From HGM13006 sp964527315 (GTDB taxonomy: Bacteria; Bacillota; Clostridia; Oscillospirales; Oscillospiraceae), in NCBI GenBank assembly GCA_964527315.1, contig CAZGOQ010000045.1:1-16568 (forward strand): a DNA stretch of 16,568 bases, in the 5' to 3' direction. Under the pieces are notes generated by a model. The model was not told the DNA's origin. It worked only from the letters and a program-made list of their open reading frames with translations, and made no database searches. Of this stretch, positions 13,132-16,568 are shown in pieces. The position numbers were made by a program, and so were the translations under genes. Each line of letters begins with the position of its first letter. The first letter of the stretch is position 1.

Positions 13132-13251
13132 TCAGTCCACAGGGGGCGGAGGTGGCATACCGGAGCCGCCGGAATCGCCGGCGTTTTCGCCGGGGGGAGG
13201 ATCATCTTTTTTGCTGCATAATCGTCCCTGACGCTGCCGTCGTCGAATCAC
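13132..13251 (-). CDS. possible 39-residue Pro/Gly-rich ORF overlapping the ferritin-like gene's stop
   Basis: The GTG at 13251 overlaps the preceding TGA as GTGA, the coupled arrangement also seen at 2795. The product begins very basic (VIRRRQRQGRLCSKK), then is acidic and Gly/Pro-rich (DDPPPGENAGDSGGSGM) and ends in PPPPPVD. There is no good ribosome site beyond GGGG, and no known fold. Its frame is also open upstream inside the ferritin-like gene, so it could be the tail of a shadow frame. It could equally be a frameshifted C-terminal extension or a small coupled gene. A hairpin follows its stop. Confidence 0.3.
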   Translation of the reverse strand: MIRRRQRQGRLCSKKDDPPPGENAGDSGGSGMPPPPPVD

Positions 13252-13712
13252 AGGCGCAGCCCCAGCGTTCGCAGCAAAATGGACCAGTGCCGACGGGCCT
13301 GCCGTTCCAGGGACAGCAGCGTTTCCCGGACTTCTCCGCCGGCCTTTTCCGCCAGAGCGCGAAATCGCTCGGCCCCCTGCTCCTCCGCCGTCAGCAGCTG
13401 CCGGAGCATGGCCTGGTGCGTCCCATGAAGGGTTTTTACCAAACTCCCCGGCGGCGTCTCCCCGGTCATATAATAATAAAGCCCTCTGAGAGTTGCCCGG
13501 CATTGAACCTCCTGCTGATAGAGTTGACGGTATGTCTGATTTCCCGTTTGGCGGCAGAGGGCCGCGTAGGCGGCGGCCCGCACCGTGCTTTCAGAGAGCA
13601 GCTGTTTCAATTCCGGCGTGACCGGCTGGTGGCTGGGCGCCCCCTCTCCCGCCGATTGAGAGGCGGCGGTCACCCGCTGCCATACGGCGGCTTCGTCGAT
13701 TTTCCTTGCCAC
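13248..13712 (-). CDS. degenerate ferritin-like four-helix protein, unknown function
   Basis: A 154-residue, mostly helical protein. Four helices can be drawn: about 34-56 (PELKQLLSESTVRAAAYAAL), 60-82 (YRQLYQQEVQCRATLRGLYY), 92-122 (KTLHGTHQAMLRQLLTAEEQ) and 126-148 (EVRETLLSLERQARRHWSIL). The spacing and the repeated Glu positions (Glu41, Glu68, Glu110/111, Glu136) recall rubrerythrin/ferritin-like proteins. However, the ExxH ligand pairs are not intact: Glu68 is followed by Cys71, and the last helix has Glu136 and His142 instead of ExxH. It may therefore bind no di-iron centre. The GTG at 13712 was chosen because GAGGTG lies 6 nt upstream. It is divergent from the HAD gene. The ferritin-like assignment is tentative. 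Confidence 0.68.
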   Translation of the reverse strand: MARKIDEAAVWQRVTAASQSAGEGAPSHQPVTPELKQLLSESTVRAAAYAALCRQTGNQTYRQLYQQEVQCRATLRGLYYYMTGETPPGSLVKTLHGTHQAMLRQLLTAEEQGAERFRALAEKAGGEVRETLLSLERQARRHWSILLRTLGLRL

Positions 13713-13760
13713 AAAAATCACCTCGATGGCATCTATGCGGCGGAGCCGGCGATTGTGCCG

Positions 13761-13789
13761 TTGCTTTTTGGGGAGGAAACGGGTATAAT
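13761..13789 (+). promoter_or_regulatory. sigma-A promoter of the HAD phosphatase gene
   Basis: TTGCTT (13761-13766), 17-nt spacer and a perfect TATAAT (13784-13789). Transcription would begin near 13796, about 70 nt before the ATG. Confidence 0.7.
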
Positions 13790-13865
13790 CATGCTGCAGG
13801 CCGGTCGCCGGTTTGGGGCTCCTGCGGGATCGGGGCCTGAAGCACGGGCCGGAAAGGAAAACGTC

Positions 13866-14558
13866 ATGCTGAAAACCCTTTTATTTGACCTGGATAACAC
13901 TCTGCTGGATTTCCATTGGGCGGAGACGCGGGCGGTGCGGAAGGCCCTTTTGCAAATGGGCGTGGAGCCTACGGAAACGGTGGTTTCCCGCTATAGCGCC
14001 ATCAATCAAAGCCTGTGGGAACTGCTGGAACAGAAAAAAATTACCCGGCCGGAACTGTTGGTGCGCCGGTTTGACCTGCTGTATGAGGAATTGGGCGTCT
14101 CTGTTTCCAGCCGGGAAACCCAGAAGTATTACATCCGGTTTCTCGCCCAGGGGCACAAATTCATGCCCGGCGCGAAGGAATTGCTCCAAACCCTTTCGCC
14201 CGCATATGACCTGTATCTGGTTTCCAACGGCACGGCGGTCGTGCAGGAGGGGCGGCTGAAAAGCGCAGGCATCGGCCATTATTTCAAGGGCGTCTTTATC
14301 TCTGAGACCATGGGGGCGGACAAGCCGCAGCCTGCGTTTTTTGACCAGTGCTTTGCCGCCATTCCCGATTTCAGGCGGGAGGAAGCCCTCATCATTGGAG
14401 ACAGTTTGAGTTCGGATATCAAAGGCGGCAACAACGCCGGGATTCAAACCTGCTGGTTTAATCCGGCTGGAAAGCAAAATAATACCAGCGTTCATGTGGA
14501 CTTAGAAATTGCCCGGCTGATGGAACTCCCGGAACTGCTCCAGAAAATAAGCGGATAA
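13866..14558 (+). CDS. yjjG: HAD-superfamily hydrolase, YjjG/YfnB-type nucleotidase
   Basis: A 230-residue phosphatase. Motif I FDLDNTLLD gives the nucleophile Asp8 and acid/base Asp10. Motif II is LVSNGT with Ser120. Motif III is Lys153 in GADKPQPAFF. Motif IV is IIGDSLSSDIKGGNNAG with Asp179 and Asp184. The helical cap between motifs I and II (about 17-95, with the SLWELLEQKKITRPELL segment) is the C1 cap of the YjjG/YfnB group. By family knowledge, E. coli YjjG dephosphorylates pyrimidine mono-nucleotides, including non-canonical ones, as a pool-cleaning enzyme. The ATG has AAAGGA 8 nt upstream, and the promoter is at 13761. The frame is open for about 700 nt upstream, but that part is antisense to the ferritin-like gene and not coding. 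The oxidoreductase gene follows after 58 nt. Confidence 0.9.
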   Translation: MLKTLLFDLDNTLLDFHWAETRAVRKALLQMGVEPTETVVSRYSAINQSLWELLEQKKITRPELLVRRFDLLYEELGVSVSSRETQKYYIRFLAQGHKFMPGAKELLQTLSPAYDLYLVSNGTAVVQEGRLKSAGIGHYFKGVFISETMGADKPQPAFFDQCFAAIPDFRREEALIIGDSLSSDIKGGNNAGIQTCWFNPAGKQNNTSVHVDLEIARLMELPELLQKISG

Positions 14559-14565
14559 AAAACAC

Positions 14566-14576
14566 ACACTGAGTGT
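14566..14576. promoter_or_regulatory. palindrome upstream of the flavin oxidoreductase gene
   Basis: ACACT-G-AGTGT is a perfect 5-bp inverted repeat with a single central base, lying between the HAD stop and the next gene. TATATT overlaps its end (14576-14581), but no -35 matches at the right distance. It could be an operator, or the stem of a very weak terminator. Confidence 0.35.
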
Positions 14577-14616
14577 ATATTTTGGCTATTTCATTTGCAA
14601 AAAAGGAGACGTTACT

Positions 14617-16560
14617 ATGACAACAAAGTACCCCCATCTGTTTTCGCCCATTACCATTTCCGGCGTGACCTTTAAAAACCGCATCTGGTCCGCTCCGGCG
14701 GGGACGCACCTGCTGGCGGGCCTGGAGGAATACCCCAACGAAGCGGTGATTGCCTACTATGCAAACAAGGCAAAGGGCGGCACGGCCAATATCACCTTTT
14801 CCGCCCAGAATATGGACGTCTATAAGCCCCAGGATGACGTCCACGCCCATGAAAACATCTTTCCCCAGAAGAACCACCGGCTGTGGCGGCAGCTCACCGA
14901 TGCGGTTCACTACTATGGGGCGAAAATTTCGCTGGAACTGCTGGCCTTTGAGTACCATGGCTATGATGACAACGGCAATCTTGTCTCCTATACCGTTAAC
15001 GGCCACGGGAAAAAATATCCCAAGCTGACCCGCCCGGTCATGGAACGAATTGCGCAGACCTATGCCGATGCGGCGGAGGCGGCTCTGGACTGCGGCTTTG
15101 ATATGATTCTCATTCACGGCGGCCACGGCCTGGTGCTCTCCCAGATCCTGTCTCCAAAATTCAACACCCGGACGGACGAATTCGGCGGCGCTTTGGAAAA
15201 CCGGGCAAAATTCCCGATCATGATTTTAGACGCCATCCGCCAACGGGTGGGCGGAAAGCTGTTGATCGAATACCGGGTCTCCGGCAGCGAACTCTGCGAC
15301 GGCGGCTTTACCACGGAGGACTGCGTTGCGTTTTTGAAGCTGATTCAGGACAAGATCGACATTGCCCATATTTCCGCCGGAAGCTTTTACAGTGAGACGG
15401 AGCATATCATGCATCCCAACAACTTTCTTCCCGCAGGCTGCAACGCCTATTTGGCCCGGGCGGTGAAGGAGAGCGGGGAAATTCATATCCCCGTACTGAC
15501 ACTGGGGGCGTTCCAGCGGCCGGAACTGATGGAGGAAACGCTTGCCACCGGCGGCGCAGACTTGATCGCCATGGCCCGGGGTACCATTGCCGACGCCTTT
15601 GCCCCGCAGAAAGCGCTGCTTGGAAAAGAAGATGAAATTATCCCCTGCATTCGCTGTTTTCACTGTCTGGACTATGGCCGCAATACGGCCTTTGCCTGCT
15701 CGGTCAATCCCACGGTGGGGCGGGAGTACCGCCTGAAGCTGCTGGAACAGCCGCCGGAAGGGAAGAAAACGGTCGTGGTCATTGGCGGCGGCCCGGCGGG
15801 AATGCAGTCGGCGATCACGGCCGCCCAGCGGGGCCATGCCGTGACCCTTTTGGAAAAAGAAGACCGTCTGGGCGGGAAACTGATCTTCTCCCGGCAGGTG
15901 GCCTTTAAAAAGGTGCTGGAAAACTTTATGGATTATCAGATCCATATGCTGGACAAGCTGGGGGTTTCCGTTCATCTGGAAACAGCGGCCACGCCGGATA
16001 TGGTGGCAGCCATGAAGCCGGATGCGGTCATTGCCGCCGTTGGTGCGGATCCTGTTATCCCTAAAATTCCGGGAATCGACGGAGAAAATGTCATCACCGC
16101 AGAGGAATGCTATCACCGGGGCCTGAATAACATCCCCATGGGGGAGAACATTGCCGTTCTGGGCGGCGGCCTGGTGGGCTGCGAAACGGCGCTGTATCTC
16201 AGTATGTATTTGGGCAAACGTGTGACGCTGATCGAAATGACCGGCGCGGTGGCCCAGGAGGAAGCCGCCATACCACGGCAGGCGCTGCTGGAGCACATGA
16301 ACGAATATGTGACCTGTTATTGCGGCGTGAAGTGTACCGGTATCACAGCCGAAGGCATGGAGGCGGCGGACGGCTATGGCAACCGGGCGCTGATCCCTGC
16401 CGACACGGTGGTGTTGGCGGCTGGAATGCGGCCGAGGAATCAGGACGCGGAACAGTTCCGGGGATTGAGCCTGTTCTTTGAGCCGGTAGGCGACTGCGTG
16501 ACGGCAAAGAATGTCCGGAACGCCACCCGGACCGGCTTTGACGCGGCGTCGAGAATATAG
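14617..16560 (+). CDS. FMN / 4Fe-4S / FAD oxidoreductase of the FadH / trimethylamine-dehydrogenase type
   Basis: A complete 647-residue protein in three parts. First, an OYE-type TIM barrel (1-335) with SPITISGVTFKNRIWSAP (10-27), HGGHGLVLSQILSP (167-180), NTRTDEFGGALENR (183-196) and ADLIAMARG at the phosphate end. Second, an iron-sulfur segment, Cys344-x2-Cys347-x2-Cys350-x10-Cys361. Third, a C-terminal nucleotide/FAD part, with VVIGGGPAGMQSA (387-399), VLGGGLVGCETA (514-525) and the FAD motif EPVGDC (622-627). Members reduce enoates or dienoyl-CoA or demethylate amines. The tyrosine that donates a proton in OYE enzymes is Leu172 here, and the first three cysteines are spaced CxxCxxC as in trimethylamine dehydrogenase rather than CxxCxxxC as in E. 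coli FadH. The substrate cannot be predicted. The ATG has AAGGAG 8 nt upstream. Confidence 0.92.
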   Translation: MTTKYPHLFSPITISGVTFKNRIWSAPAGTHLLAGLEEYPNEAVIAYYANKAKGGTANITFSAQNMDVYKPQDDVHAHENIFPQKNHRLWRQLTDAVHYYGAKISLELLAFEYHGYDDNGNLVSYTVNGHGKKYPKLTRPVMERIAQTYADAAEAALDCGFDMILIHGGHGLVLSQILSPKFNTRTDEFGGALENRAKFPIMILDAIRQRVGGKLLIEYRVSGSELCDGGFTTEDCVAFLKLIQDKIDIAHISAGSFYSETEHIMHPNNFLPAGCNAYLARAVKESGEIHIPVLTLGAFQRPELMEETLATGGADLIAMARGTIADAFAPQKALLGKEDEIIPCIRCFHCLDYGRNTAFACSVNPTVGREYRLKLLEQPPEGKKTVVVIGGGPAGMQSAITAAQRGHAVTLLEKEDRLGGKLIFSRQVAFKKVLENFMDYQIHMLDKLGVSVHLETAATPDMVAAMKPDAVIAAVGADPVIPKIPGIDGENVITAEECYHRGLNNIPMGENIAVLGGGLVGCETALYLSMYLGKRVTLIEMTGAVAQEEAAIPRQALLEHMNEYVTCYCGVKCTGITAEGMEAADGYGNRALIPADTVVLAAGMRPRNQDAEQFRGLSLFFEPVGDCVTAKNVRNATRTGFDAASRI

Positions 16561-16568
16561 GAAATACT

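Noticed and set aside
13152..13865. Extension of the HAD gene frame upstream by about 240 codons
   Set aside because: It is antisense to the ferritin-like gene, crosses the HAD promoter and has no similarity to any domain; the ATG at 13866 begins exactly at the HAD motif I.
15226..16296. 356-codon open frame on the minus strand
   Set aside because: Antisense to the flavin oxidoreductase, His/Arg/Gln-rich, no recognisable domain.
1..16568. CRISPR arrays, insertion sequences, integrases, tRNA or rRNA genes
   Set aside because: No regularly spaced repeats, transposase or integrase motifs, or RNA gene cloverleaf or rRNA core sequences were noticed by eye; a tRNAscan or HMM run was not possible here.

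Overview
The window looks like chromosomal DNA of an anaerobic, spore-forming, fairly GC-rich Firmicute of the Oscillospiraceae / Clostridia type (the Oscillibacter–Flavonifractor–Lawsonibacter kind). The reasons are strong AGGAGG-like ribosome sites before nearly every gene, sigma-A promoters of TTGACA/TATAAT type, a SpoIIQ-like sporulation peptidase, a clostridial-type thiolase, an FeS/flavin ene-reductase, and small regulatory genes of a style I associate with gut Clostridia. I see no rRNA, tRNA, CRISPR array, insertion sequence, integrase or phage gene. The genus is an inference.

Layout. (1) 1-2079, minus strand: promoter, metG (methionyl-tRNA synthetase) and then the first 21 codons of an RqcP/YabO-type S4 RNA-binding protein that runs off the left edge. 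(2) 2182-3339: a small regulatory island. A XRE-family repressor (minus) is divergent from three tiny plus-strand genes: a CxxC/CxxC zinc-ribbon protein, a 76-residue basic coiled-coil protein and a 76-residue protein made only of a sigma-70 region 4-like helix-turn-helix. The three are translationally coupled and closed by a very strong terminator. (3) 3339-9472, minus strand: miaB, mutS, a CPBP intramembrane protease, a TetR regulator and a SpoIIQ-like LytM (M23) protein, read in that order; miaB-mutS-CPBP are tightly packed. (4) 9473-9793: an AT-rich divergent intergenic region with a tandem repeat and an inverted repeat, followed by a plus-strand ParB/Noc-like gene that converges on a YitT-family membrane protein at a shared terminator. 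(5) 11576-13050, minus strand: terminator, acetyl-CoA acetyltransferase (thiolase) and its promoter. (6) 13132-13712, minus strand: a degenerate ferritin-like protein with a small Pro/Gly-rich ORF overlapping its stop. (7) 13761-16560, plus strand: a HAD phosphatase of the YjjG/YfnB type, then a 647-residue FMN/4Fe-4S/FAD oxidoreductase of the FadH / trimethylamine dehydrogenase architecture.

Most genes are housekeeping: translation (metG, miaB, RqcP), mismatch repair (mutS), sporulation (spoIIQ-like), acetyl-CoA condensation (thiolase) and redox chemistry (the ene-reductase). The part most likely to be an undescribed system is the XRE / zinc-ribbon / coiled-coil / region-4-only cassette at 2182-3339. 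It resembles a self-contained transcriptional switch, but I cannot give it a function from sequence alone. Secondary points of interest are an extra ~27-residue insertion in the thiolase, the missing OYE-type tyrosine in the oxidoreductase, mutS followed by CPBP/TetR genes rather than mutL, and the repeats upstream of the ParB-like gene.
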